Below, piece after piece: positions 49,609 through 59,846 of a stretch of DNA of 64,000 bases (the first letter of the stretch is position 1; every line of letters begins with the position of its first letter). This DNA comes from Streptomyces xanthophaeus (GTDB lineage Bacteria > Actinomycetota > Actinomycetes > Streptomycetales > Streptomycetaceae). A program made the position numbers and the translations under genes. The stretch spans positions 248,001-312,000 of the forward strand of contig NZ_JOFT01000012.1 of the NCBI RefSeq assembly GCF_000725805.1, written 5' to 3'. A model generated the notes under the pieces. It had not been told where the DNA came from. It worked only from the letters and a program-made list of their open reading frames with translations, and did not search any database.

Positions 49609-51387
49609 GTGCACGTCCTGCTCGTCGCGAGCGCGTTCAACAGCCTCACGCAGCGTGTCCACGCCGAACTGCGCGACCACGGCCACAGCGTGGCCGTCGA
49701 ACTCGCCCTGTCCGGCACCCACCTGCCCGGGGCCGTACGCCGCCACAGGCCCGACCTGATCATCGCCCCGATGCTGAAGACGGCCGTCCCCGAGGAGGTC
49801 TGGTCCGCCCACACCTGCCTGATCGTCCACCCGGGGCCGGTCGGCGACCGCGGCCCCTCCTCCCTCGACTGGGCCGTGCACGACCAGGCCACCCGCTGGG
49901 GCGTCACCGTCCTGCAGGCCGAGGCGGAGATGGACGCGGGAGCCGTCTGGGCCTTCGCCGAATGCCCCGTACCGCAGGTGGCCAAGAGCGACCTCTATCG
50001 CGGCGAGATCGCCGACGCGGCCCTCCAGGCTGTCCTGCTCGCCGTCCACCGCTTCGCCTCCGGCACCTACACCCCCCGCCCCCAGGCCACCGGCCGGGCC
50101 CGCCCGGTCCTGCGCCAGGAACACCGCCGGATCGACTGGCAGCGGGACTCCACCGAACGGGTCCTGCGGCTCCTGCGCGCCGCCGACTCCCAGCCCGGCG
50201 TGCGCGACGCACTGCTGGGCGGCGAATGGTATCTGCACGGCGGCCACCGGGCCCTGCCCGAGGAAGGCCTGCACGGCCGGCCCGGAGAGCTCCTCGCCAC
50301 CCGGGCGGGTGCGGTCTGCCGGGCCACCTGCGACGGCGCCGTCTGGATCCCGGAGCTGCGGGCCCGCCGCACGCCGGGGGAACCCGCCCCGGTGAAACTG
50401 CCCGCCACCAGGGCCCTGGCCGGCCTGCTGCCCGCACTGCCGGAACTGCCCGCCCCCGCGCCCGCCGGCCCGCACCGCCGCGGCTGGGCCGACATCGGCT
50501 ACCACGAAGAGGGCCAGGCCGGCTTCCTGACCTTCTCCTTCCCCGGCGGCGCCATGAGCACCGACCGCTGCCGGCGCCTGCTGGACGCCTACCGCACCGC
50601 CTGCACCCGCCCCACCTCGGTCCTCGTCCTCGGCGGCGGCCGCGACTTCTTCTCCAACGGCATCCACCTGGGCGTCATCGAGGCCGCAGCCGACCCGGCC
50701 GCCGAGTCCTGGGCCAACATCAACGCCATGGACGACCTCGTCGAAGCCGTCCTGACCACCACGGACCGGATCGTCGTCAGCGCGCTGGGGGGCAACGCCG
50801 CCGCGGGCGGCGCCATGCTCGCCCTCGCCGCCGACGAGGTCTGGTGCCGCTCGGGCGTCGTCCTCAACCCGCACTACCGCCTGATGGGCCTCCACGGCTC
50901 CGAGTACTGGACGTACACCCTGCCGCGCCGCGTCGGCGCCGGCGTCGCGGAGCGCCTCACCACCGAGGCCCTGCCGCTGAGCGCCGCCGCCGCACACCGG
51001 CTCGCGCTGGTCGACCGTACGCTCAGCTGCGCGCCCCAGGACTTCGCCGGACAGACCGCACGGCTCGCCGCCCGCCTGGCCGCCCTGCCGGCCACCGCCT
51101 CCCGGATCGCCGGGAAGAAGGACCGGCGCGAGCACGACGAGGCGCAGCGGCCCCTGGCCTCCTACCGCGAGGCCGAGCTCGCCCTGATGCGGCAGACCTT
51201 CGACGACGCCGCCGCCCCGTACCACGCCCTGCGCCGCGCCTTCGTGCGCAAGGAACCCGCGACGGCCACCCCGCCCCACCTCGTCCACGCGGTGCCGGGC
51301 CGCCACACCGCCCCGCTGCCCTCCCGCAGGGGCGAGGTCACTGGACTGGCCCAACCAGACGCGGCACCGGGGGCCGCCGGCTGTTAG
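49609..51387 (+). CDS. hypX: Hydrogenase maturation protein HypX
   Basis: The 592-residue protein has two parts. The N-terminal formyl-THF-hydrolase-like domain (about 1-270) carries IVHPGPVGDRGPSSLDWAVH. The enoyl-CoA-hydratase-like domain (about 295-560) carries FFSNGIHLGVIEAAADPAAE and ALGGNAAAGGAMLALAADEV. HypX is known to make the active-site CO ligand of [NiFe] hydrogenases from formyl-tetrahydrofolate, allowing assembly in air. The GTG at 49609 has GGGAGA 5-6 nt upstream; the N-terminal extension to 49453 is Pro/Arg-rich and unlike the family. It precedes the hydrogenase structural genes by 75 bp, fitting an aerobic enzyme. Confidence 0.93.
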   Translation: MHVLLVASAFNSLTQRVHAELRDHGHSVAVELALSGTHLPGAVRRHRPDLIIAPMLKTAVPEEVWSAHTCLIVHPGPVGDRGPSSLDWAVHDQATRWGVTVLQAEAEMDAGAVWAFAECPVPQVAKSDLYRGEIADAALQAVLLAVHRFASGTYTPRPQATGRARPVLRQEHRRIDWQRDSTERVLRLLRAADSQPGVRDALLGGEWYLHGGHRALPEEGLHGRPGELLATRAGAVCRATCDGAVWIPELRARRTPGEPAPVKLPATRALAGLLPALPELPAPAPAGPHRRGWADIGYHEEGQAGFLTFSFPGGAMSTDRCRRLLDAYRTACTRPTSVLVLGGGRDFFSNGIHLGVIEAAADPAAESWANINAMDDLVEAVLTTTDRIVVSALGGNAAAGGAMLALAADEVWCRSGVVLNPHYRLMGLHGSEYWTYTLPRRVGAGVAERLTTEALPLSAAAAHRLALVDRTLSCAPQDFAGQTARLAARLAALPATASRIAGKKDRREHDEAQRPLASYREAELALMRQTFDDAAAPYHALRRAFVRKEPATATPPHLVHAVPGRHTAPLPSRRGEVTGLAQPDAAPGAAGC

Positions 51388-51462
51388 CAAGAAGGGTGAG
51401 GTCCGCATCAGCCGCCTCGCCCCGCACCCCTCCCAGATACACCTCCCCGAGGAGGCATCCCC

Positions 51463-52518
<1,056 letters not shown>

Positions 52519-52612
52519 CCGGCAGCCCCCGCACCCGCGCGCACCGTCCCGTCCCGCACCGCCCGTAGGGCACCAACTCCCGCTCAGACAGAGAAGGGTC
52601 ACGGCAGACACG

Positions 52613-54397
52613 ATGGCACCGAAGACGAAGGCGGCCGGAGACGGCAGCGGCCTGGTGGAGATGGCCTGGGATCCGATCACCCGGATCGTGGGAAGTCTCG
52701 GCATCCACACGAAGATCGACTTCAAGCAGAAGCGGGTCGCGGAGTGCTACAGCACCTCGTCCGTCTTCCGCGGCTACAGCGTCTTCATGCGCGGCAAGGA
52801 CCCCCGCGACGCGCACTTCATCACCAGCCGGATCTGCGGCATCTGCGGTGACAACCACGCCACCTGTTCCGTCTACGCGCAGAACATGGCCTACGGGGTG
52901 AAGCCCCCGCACCTCGCCGAGTGGATCATCAACCTGGGCGAGTCCGCGGAGTACATGTTCGACCACAACATCTTCCAGGAGAACCTGGTCGGGGTCGACT
53001 ACTGCGAGAAGATGGTCCGCGAGACCAACCCCGGAGTCCTGGAGCTCGCTGAGCGCACCCCCGCCCCGCACGCCGGCGAGCACGGCTTCAAGACCATCGC
53101 CGACATCATGCGCTCGCTCAACCCCATCGAGGGCGAGTTCTACCGCGAGGCCCTCCAGGTCTCCCGCTACACCCGCGAGATGTTCTGCCTGATGGAGGGC
53201 CGCCACGTGCACCCCTCCACGCTCTACCCGGGCGGCGTCGGCACCATCGCCTCCGTCCAGCTCTTCACGGACTACATGAGCCGCCTCATGCGGTACTGCG
53301 AGTTCATGAAGCGCGTCGTCCCGCTCCACGACGACCTGTTCGACTTCTTCTACGAGGCCCTGCCGGGCTACGAGGAGGTCGGCCGCCGCCGCGTGCTCCT
53401 CGGCTGCTGGGGCGCGCTCAACGACCCCGAGTACTGCGACTTCACCTACGCCAACATGACCGACTGGGGACGGAAGATGTTCGTCACCCCGGGCGTGGTG
53501 GTGGACGGGAAGCTGGTCACCAACGACCTGACCGAGATCAACCTCGGCATCCGCATCCTGCTGGGCAGCTCGTACTACGACGACTGGCAGGGGCAGGAGC
53601 AGTTCGTCACGCACGACCCGCTCGGCAACCCGGTCGACCCCCGCCACCCGTGGAACCAGCACACCATCCCGGCCCCGCAGAAGCGGAACTTCGACGACAA
53701 GTACAGCTGGGTCATGTCGCCCCGCTGGTTCGACGGCAAGGACCACCTCGCGCTCGACACCGGCGGCGGCCCCATCGCCCGCCTGTGGTCGACGGCCCTG
53801 TCCGGGCTGGTCCACACCGACTACGTGCAGGCCACCGGTCACAGCGTCGTGATCACCCTGCCGCGCACGATGACCAAGCCCGAGACCCGCTTCGAGTGGA
53901 AGATCCCGAAGTGGAGCAACGCGCTGGAACGCAACCGCGCCCGCACCTACTTCCAGGCCTACGCCGCCGCCATCGCCCTGCACTGCGCCGAGAAGGGCCT
54001 GGCCGAGGTCCGCGCCGGACGCACCCAGACCTGGGAGAAGTTCGAGGTGCCGGACGAGGGTCTCGGCGTCGGCTTCACCGAGGCCGTGCGCGGTGTCCTC
54101 TCGCACCACATGGTGATCCGCGACGGCAAGATCGCCAACTACCACCCGTACCCGCCGACCCCGTGGAACGCCAGCACCCGCGACACCTTCGGCACACCCG
54201 GCCCCTACGAGGACGCCGTCCAGAACACCCCGATCTTCGAGGAGAACACCCCGGAGAACTTCAAGGGCATCGACATCATGCGCGCCGTGCGCAGCTTCGA
54301 CCCCTGTCTGCCCTGCGGCGTCCACATGTACGTCGGCCCCGGCAAGACGGTCAAGCAGATGCACGTACCCACCGGCCTGAGCGGACTGGGCGGATGA
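52613..54397 (+). CDS. hhyL: [NiFe] hydrogenase large subunit, actinobacterial 1h type
   Basis: The 594-residue catalytic subunit carries both nickel-binding motifs: RICGICGDNHATCS near residue 65-80 and DPCLPCGVHM near the C-terminus. A 24-residue tail ending SGLGG follows the last motif, which would be removed by the maturation protease encoded at 57843. It splits H2 and passes electrons to the small subunit. Length and sequence (for example NIFQENLVGVDYCEKMV) fit the 1h type. It lies 94 bp after the small subunit. Its stop overlaps the next gene (ATGA). Confidence 0.95.
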   Translation: MAPKTKAAGDGSGLVEMAWDPITRIVGSLGIHTKIDFKQKRVAECYSTSSVFRGYSVFMRGKDPRDAHFITSRICGICGDNHATCSVYAQNMAYGVKPPHLAEWIINLGESAEYMFDHNIFQENLVGVDYCEKMVRETNPGVLELAERTPAPHAGEHGFKTIADIMRSLNPIEGEFYREALQVSRYTREMFCLMEGRHVHPSTLYPGGVGTIASVQLFTDYMSRLMRYCEFMKRVVPLHDDLFDFFYEALPGYEEVGRRRVLLGCWGALNDPEYCDFTYANMTDWGRKMFVTPGVVVDGKLVTNDLTEINLGIRILLGSSYYDDWQGQEQFVTHDPLGNPVDPRHPWNQHTIPAPQKRNFDDKYSWVMSPRWFDGKDHLALDTGGGPIARLWSTALSGLVHTDYVQATGHSVVITLPRTMTKPETRFEWKIPKWSNALERNRARTYFQAYAAAIALHCAEKGLAEVRAGRTQTWEKFEVPDEGLGVGFTEAVRGVLSHHMVIRDGKIANYHPYPPTPWNASTRDTFGTPGPYEDAVQNTPIFEENTPENFKGIDIMRAVRSFDPCLPCGVHMYVGPGKTVKQMHVPTGLSGLGG

Positions 54398-54918
54398 GCG
54401 CCGCCGCCGACGCCCAGCGGGCGGGACGCCAGGTCGAGGAGATCCTCGACCGGCTCGCCGCCACGGGCGACCGCCCGGCCTGCGAGGCCGCCGAGGAACT
54501 GGTCCGCGTGCTCATGGAGTTCTACGGGGCCGGACTGGCCCGCGTCGTGGAGCGGATCGGTGCGGACGCGCTCGCCCCGCTGCTCGACGACGAGCTCGTC
54601 GCGAGCCTGCTCGCCCTGCACGACCTGAACCCCGAGGACGTCCGCACGCGCATCGCACGCGCCCTCGACGCCGCCGCCGACCCGCTCGAACTGCTCGGCT
54701 TCGACGAGCAGACCGGGATCCTGCGGGTGCGGCCCGGGGCCGCGGCGGGCGGCTGCGGCTGCTCCGCCACGGCCGACGACGCCCAGCAGTCCGTCGAGGA
54801 CGCGCTGGCCTGCTTCGCCCCCGAGGTCACCCGCGTGGAGCTGGCACCCGCCCCGGCCCCGGAGCCCGCCCTGCTGCAGATCTCCACCCGGCCGCACACC
54901 CCGGCGCAGGTGCGGTGA
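54394..54918 (+). CDS. NifU-like Fe-S protein of hydrogenase cluster
   Basis: The 174-residue protein has an N-terminal helical half (VEEILDRLAATGDRPACEAA; MEFYGAGLARVVERIGADAL). The C-terminal half is like the NifU C-terminal domain: GILRVRP...GGCGCSATADDAQQSVEDAL...CFAPEVTRVEL. Canonical NifU domains have Cys-x-x-Cys; here it is Cys-Gly-Cys (residues about 125-127), with one further Cys (ALACFAPEV). It may deliver Fe-S clusters to the small subunit or carry electrons. It overlaps the large subunit stop by 4 nt and the next gene by 4 nt (GTGA). Confidence 0.78.
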   Translation: MSAAADAQRAGRQVEEILDRLAATGDRPACEAAEELVRVLMEFYGAGLARVVERIGADALAPLLDDELVASLLALHDLNPEDVRTRIARALDAAADPLELLGFDEQTGILRVRPGAAAGGCGCSATADDAQQSVEDALACFAPEVTRVELAPAPAPEPALLQISTRPHTPAQVR

Positions 54919-55589
54919 ACGCGCACCTGACCCCGGTGCGCACGGGCACCGCGCGCGGGCTGCGCCGTTTCACCGGCCCGCGCGCCGCCCGCCCCGAGAC
55001 CTGCGAACTGTGCGGGGTGGCGGTCGCCGAGGACGGCCACCGCCACCTCGTGGAACTCGACCGGCGCGCCCTGGTGTGCGCCTGCACCGCCTGCGCGCTG
55101 CTCTTCGACCGGCCGGGCACCGCCACCGGGCGCTACCGGGCCGTCCCGTCCCGCTACCTCACCGACCCCCGGCACCCGCTCGACGACGGGGCCTGGGAAC
55201 TGCTCCAGATCCCGGTCGGCGTCGCGTTCTTCTTCCGCAACGCCGCGCTCGACCGGCTGGTCGCCCTCTACCCGAGCCCCGCCGGGGCCACCGAGAGCGA
55301 ACTGGACCCGCAGACCTGGCAGGACGTCCTCGGGGCGGTCCCGCTCGCCGCGCTGCTCGAAGCCGACGTGGAGGCGCTCCTGCTGCGCCGCACGGAGGGA
55401 CGGACCGACTGCTTCGTCGTGCCGATCGACATCTGCTACGAACTGGTGGGCCGGATGCGGCTGCTGTGGCAGGGCTTCGACGGCGGTGCGGAGGCCCGCG
55501 CCGCCCTGAACACCTTCTTCGAGCAGGTCGAACGCCGGGCGAAGGTCCCGGCGGGCGCCGAGGCGGGGACGGAGGCGCGGCGGCCATGA
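54915..55589 (+). CDS. DUF5947-type hydrogenase-associated protein
   Basis: The 224-residue protein has a four-Cys knuckle (ETCELCGVAVAEDGHRHLVE...VCACTACALLFDRP), like a zinc or rubredoxin-type site. It continues to a conserved WELLQIPVGVAFFFRNAALD and DCFVVPIDICYELVGRMRLL. I recall this family (DUF5947) from actinobacterial hydrogenase loci; its role is not known. The start is the GTG at 54915 overlapping the upstream stop (GTGA). An electron-transfer or metal-insertion role is possible. Confidence 0.75.
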   Translation: MNAHLTPVRTGTARGLRRFTGPRAARPETCELCGVAVAEDGHRHLVELDRRALVCACTACALLFDRPGTATGRYRAVPSRYLTDPRHPLDDGAWELLQIPVGVAFFFRNAALDRLVALYPSPAGATESELDPQTWQDVLGAVPLAALLEADVEALLLRRTEGRTDCFVVPIDICYELVGRMRLLWQGFDGGAEARAALNTFFEQVERRAKVPAGAEAGTEARRP

Positions 55590-56410
55590 CCGACACGACC
55601 GCCGTGAACGGCAGCACCGCCGCGGCCACCGCGGCCCCCGCGACCTCCTCGGCCTCCGAGCCGGTCGCGGACCCCGCCACGGGGACCGCCGACCTCGCCT
55701 TCAGCTGCACCGGGGTGCGCGCCGACGCGTACGCCGCCGGGCCCACCCTCGTCTTCCGGCTGCGCATCACCGCCGCCCCGGGCACCCGGGTGCACGCCCT
55801 CGCCCTGCGCTGCCAGATCCGCATCGAACCGGCCAAGCGCGGCTACGGCCCCGCCGAGGCCGAGGGCCTGGCCGATCTGTTCGGCGAACGCTCCCGCTGG
55901 GGCACCACCCTCCAGCCCGTGCAGTTCGCCCAGGTTGCGGTCATGGTGCCCAGCTTCACCGGGGAGACCGAGACGGACCTGGTCGTGCCGTGCAGCTACG
56001 ACATGGACATCGCCGCCTCCCGGTACTTCAGCGCCCTGGACTCAGGTGAGGTACCGCTGCTGATGCTGTTCTCCGGCACCGCCTTCACCGGCGCCGGCGG
56101 CTTCCGCGTCGAGCCCGTGCCCTGGGACCGCGAGGCCTCGTACCGGATGCCGGTGCCCGTCTGGCGCGAGATGGTCGAACAGCACTTCCCGGGCTGCGGC
56201 TGGCTCCGGCTGCCCCGCGACACCATGGCCGAACTGCTGGCCTTCCGTTCGCGGCACGCCCTCGCCTCCTGGGAGGCCACCGTACGGGCCCTGCTCGACG
56301 CGGCGGCCCCGGCGGACCCGGAAGCCCCGCCGGGCACCGCGAAGGCCCCGCTGCCGGGACTGCGCCTCGGCGGCGCCGTCCCCGACGTCACCGGGAGGAC
56401 GACGACATGA
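55586..56410 (+). CDS. DUF6084-type hydrogenase-associated protein
   Basis: The 274-residue protein has an Ala/Thr/Ser-rich N-terminus of about 40 residues. A beta-rich core follows: LVFRLRITAAPGTRVHALAL; CQIRIEPAKRGYGPAEAEGL; TDLVVPCSYDMDIAASRYFS; VPLLMLFSGTAFTGAGGFRV. No metal-binding motif or signal peptide is seen. The family (DUF6084, from memory) occurs in actinobacterial 1h hydrogenase clusters. It overlaps both neighbours by 4 nt (ATGA), so its stoichiometry is likely tied to theirs. Function unknown. Confidence 0.72.
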   Translation: MTDTTAVNGSTAAATAAPATSSASEPVADPATGTADLAFSCTGVRADAYAAGPTLVFRLRITAAPGTRVHALALRCQIRIEPAKRGYGPAEAEGLADLFGERSRWGTTLQPVQFAQVAVMVPSFTGETETDLVVPCSYDMDIAASRYFSALDSGEVPLLMLFSGTAFTGAGGFRVEPVPWDREASYRMPVPVWREMVEQHFPGCGWLRLPRDTMAELLAFRSRHALASWEATVRALLDAAAPADPEAPPGTAKAPLPGLRLGGAVPDVTGRTTT

Positions 56411-57846
56411 CCACCACGACCGCCCGGGCCTCCCGCTTCGCCACCGCCCGGCAGGTGGCCGACGCCGTCCTCTTCGAGGGCTACGTGCTCTACCCCTACC
56501 GCGCCTCGGCGGCCAAGAACCGGCTGCGCTGGCAGTTCGGGGTGCTCGTACCGCCCGCGTGGGGCCCCGCACACGAGGAACACGCCCTCCAGCAGACCGA
56601 GATCCTGATGGAACCCAAGGGCGAAGCCACGCTGGCGGTGGAGCTGCGCTTCCTCCACGCCCTGCGCCGCACGGTCCAGCGGGCCGAGGACGACGGCGGC
56701 TTCACGGACGTCGACGAACTGCACCTGGCCGACCGGGTGCTCGTCCCCTGGGACGAAGGCACCGAGGAACGGGTCGAACTGGCCGTCCCCGTGGCCGATC
56801 TGGCGGGAGACGGCGTCACCCTGCCCTTCCGCCTCCCCGCCCGGGAAGAGGCCGAACCCGTCCTGGACGCCGACGGCCGCACCGTGGGACGGCTGCTGCG
56901 CCGCGGCGCCGAGGCCGAGGGCCGCGTCCTGCTGCGCGCCACCGAACTCGACGGCGCCTACCGGGTGTCCAAGCTCACCGCCGTCGTGGAGAACACCAGC
57001 CCCTGGACACCGGACGGGCAGCAGAGCACCGACCGGGACGCCGCCCTGCCGCGCTCCCTGGTCTCCGCCCACCTCCTGCTCGGGCTCAGCGCCGGCTCCT
57101 TCCTCTCCATGACCGATCCGCCGGAGTGGGCCAAGGGAGCGGTCGCCGACTGCGTCAACCTGCGGACCTGGCCCGTCCTCGCCGGTGAGGGCGGACGCGC
57201 CGACGTCGTGCTGTCCTCGCCGATCATCCTGGAGGACCATCCGGCCATCGCCCCCGAGAGCGCCGGGGCGATGTACGACGCCACCGAGATCGACGAGATC
57301 CTCGCCCTGCGCACGGCGGCCCTGACCGACCAGGAGAAGCGCGAGGCCCGCGGTACGGACGCCCGCGCGGCCGCCGTCATCGACCTGGCCGACTCCATGC
57401 CGCCCGAGGTCCTGGAGCGGCTGCACGGAGCGGTCCGGGCCCTGCGCGAGATCACCGGCCCGGAGGAGCCCCCCGAGTTCCGCGAGGTGCCCGCGACACC
57501 GGCCGGACCCCCCGACGAGGACGCGGTGTTCCGGCCCGGCACCCCGTGGTGGGACCCGGCCCGGGACGACACCGCCGACCCGCTCCGCGACCGCATCACG
57601 GTCGACGGGGTCCAGGTCGGCGTCGGCAGCCGCGTCCTGCTGCGCCCCGGTCTGCGGCGCACCGACGCCCAGGACCTGTTCCTGCGGGGCAGCTCGGCCC
57701 TGGTCGAGGCCGTCCTGCACGACGTGGACGGGGGAGTGCACCTCGCCGTCACCGTGGAGGCGGACCCCGGCGCGGACATCCGCCGGGAACAGGGCCGCTT
57801 CCTCTACTTCCAGCCCGACGAGGTCACCCCCCTGGAGGACGCGTGA
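56407..57846 (+). CDS. Conserved hydrogenase-cluster protein, unknown function
   Basis: The 479-residue protein opens with RQVADAVLFEGYVLYPYRAS, followed by WQFGVLVPPAW. It contains a central ENTSPWTPDGQQSTDRDAAL and SAHLLLGLSAGSFLSMTDPP. The C-terminus is an SH3- or Kin17-like beta domain (VGSRVLLRPGLRRTDAQDLF). No Cys clusters, membrane helices or signal peptide were seen. It is soluble and large enough to be a structural partner or assembly factor. Start and stop overlap the neighbours by 4 nt (ATGA, GTGA). I do not recognise a characterised family. Confidence 0.72.
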   Translation: MTTTTARASRFATARQVADAVLFEGYVLYPYRASAAKNRLRWQFGVLVPPAWGPAHEEHALQQTEILMEPKGEATLAVELRFLHALRRTVQRAEDDGGFTDVDELHLADRVLVPWDEGTEERVELAVPVADLAGDGVTLPFRLPAREEAEPVLDADGRTVGRLLRRGAEAEGRVLLRATELDGAYRVSKLTAVVENTSPWTPDGQQSTDRDAALPRSLVSAHLLLGLSAGSFLSMTDPPEWAKGAVADCVNLRTWPVLAGEGGRADVVLSSPIILEDHPAIAPESAGAMYDATEIDEILALRTAALTDQEKREARGTDARAAAVIDLADSMPPEVLERLHGAVRALREITGPEEPPEFREVPATPAGPPDEDAVFRPGTPWWDPARDDTADPLRDRITVDGVQVGVGSRVLLRPGLRRTDAQDLFLRGSSALVEAVLHDVDGGVHLAVTVEADPGADIRREQGRFLYFQPDEVTPLEDA

Positions 57847-58379
57847 GCGGCAGGACGCTGGTCGCCGGGATCGGCAACGTCTTCCTCGGCGACGACGGCT
57901 TCGGCGTCGAGACCGTGCGGGCCCTGTCCGGGCACGAACTGCCCGACGACGTCGAGGTGGTGGACTTCGGGGTGCGCGGCGTCCACCTCGCCTACCAGCT
58001 GCTCGACGGCTACGACACCCTCGTCCTCGTGGACGCCGCGGCCCGCGGCGGCGCCCCCGGCACGCTCTACCTGATCGAGGCCGGGGAAGCCGGCGCGGCC
58101 GGGCCCGGGGGCGCCGTGCTCGACGGACACCACATGTCGCCCGACGCCGTCCTCGCCCTGCTGGGCACCCTGTGCGCCGGAACGGGCTCCACACCGCCCC
58201 GGCGCACCCTGGTCGTCGGGTGCGAACCCGCCTGCGTCGAGGAGGGCATCGGGCTGAGCGCGCCGGTGGCCGCCGCGGTGCCGGAAGCCGTACGCGCGGT
58301 CCTGGACCTGCTCCGGGACGCGGCCGAGACCGGGCCCGAGGAAGACCGGCCCCGTCGTGAACTGAGGAGAACCCCATGA
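57843..58379 (+). CDS. Hydrogenase maturation endopeptidase
   Basis: The 178-residue protein is a HyaD/HybD-type protease that cuts the C-terminal tail of the large subunit after nickel insertion. Features are LVAGIGNVFLGDDGFGVETV with nickel-sensing Asp/Glu, DFGVRGVHLAYQLLDGYDTL and VLDGHHMSPD with His. It reads from the GTG overlapping the upstream stop (GTGA). The expected substrate is the large subunit encoded at 52613, whose tail ends SGLGG. It overlaps a 34-residue microprotein by 4 nt. Confidence 0.92.
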   Translation: MSGRTLVAGIGNVFLGDDGFGVETVRALSGHELPDDVEVVDFGVRGVHLAYQLLDGYDTLVLVDAAARGGAPGTLYLIEAGEAGAAGPGGAVLDGHHMSPDAVLALLGTLCAGTGSTPPRRTLVVGCEPACVEEGIGLSAPVAAAVPEAVRAVLDLLRDAAETGPEEDRPRRELRRTP

Positions 58380-58480
58380 AGAAGGCCCTCATCGGCGGCG
58401 CGGCCGCCGTCGCCCTCGCCGCCGTGCTCAAGCAGGTCCTCCCCGACCTCAGGCGGTACCTCCGCATGCGCCGCATGTGA
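58376..58480 (+). CDS. 34-residue microprotein (DUF6893-like)
   Basis: The small gene reads MKKALIGGAAAVALAAVLKQ and ends LRRYLRMRRM. It has a hydrophobic helix of about 17 residues followed by a basic tail (Arg6-Arg7 per ten residues), like a single membrane anchor or membrane-surface amphipathic peptide. The start is strong (GAGGAGA 6 nt before ATG) and overlaps the protease stop as ATGA. Its placement in a hydrogenase that lacks a membrane-anchor gene suggests it could tether the complex. I recall a family of such short proteins (DUF6893) in actinobacteria. Confidence 0.75.
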   Translation: MKKALIGGAAAVALAAVLKQVLPDLRRYLRMRRM

Positions 58481-58563
58481 GGCCCCGCCCACCCGGGTGA
58501 CGCCCCGGCGCCCGAATGGCGTACGGGGCGCGGCGCGGGTCGGCGTGCCCGAGCGCCACGTCC

Positions 58564-58598
58564 CCGTCCTGCCGGTGTAATGAGCCCCGGCAGGACGG
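58564..58598 (+). promoter_or_regulatory. Hairpin covering the hypA ribosome binding site
   Basis: CCGTCCTGCCGG (58564-58575) pairs perfectly with CCGGCAGGACGG (58587-58598) around an 11-nt loop. The purine-rich GGACGGAG that would serve as ribosome binding site for hypA lies in and just after the right arm. Folding could reduce hypA translation or act as an attenuator or terminator between modules. Confidence 0.65.
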
Positions 58599-58604
58599 AG
58601 TCCG

Positions 58605-59000
58605 ATGCACGAGATGTCGATCGCCATGGCCGTCGTGGGCCAGGTGGAAGAAGCCGCGCGGTCCGGCGGCGCCAGCACGGTGAGCGCGGTCCGGCTCCAG
58701 GTCGGGGAACTGGCGGGCGTAGTGCCCGACTCCCTGGCCTTCTGCTTCGAACTGGCCTGCGCGGGCACGGTCCTCGAAGGTGCCGCACTGACCATCGAGA
58801 CCGTGCCGGGCCGCGCCCGCTGCGCCTCGTGCACGCGGGAGTGGGCGGTGGGCATGCCACCCGAACTGTGCTGCCCCGGCTGCGGACGGGCCACCGACGT
58901 CTCCCTGCTGTCGGGCCGTGAGCTGCAGATCCTCAGCGTGCAGTGGGAGGACGGCCCCGTCCCCGCGCACCCCCGCGAACCGATCCCCGAGGAGGCCTGA
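58605..59000 (+). CDS. hypA: Hydrogenase nickel-incorporation protein HypA
   Basis: The 131-residue protein starts MHEMSIAMAV, with His2 as nickel ligand. It carries the Cys4 zinc site CASCTREW...CCPGCG. HypA transfers nickel to the large subunit with HypB. It begins after the hairpin 58564-58598 and ends 3 nt before hypB. The C-terminus (PREPIPEEA) is a few residues longer than in enteric HypA. Confidence 0.95.
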   Translation: MHEMSIAMAVVGQVEEAARSGGASTVSAVRLQVGELAGVVPDSLAFCFELACAGTVLEGAALTIETVPGRARCASCTREWAVGMPPELCCPGCGRATDVSLLSGRELQILSVQWEDGPVPAHPREPIPEEA

Positions 59001-59003
59001 ACC

Positions 59004-59845
<842 letters not shown>

Positions 59846-59846
<1 letters not shown>

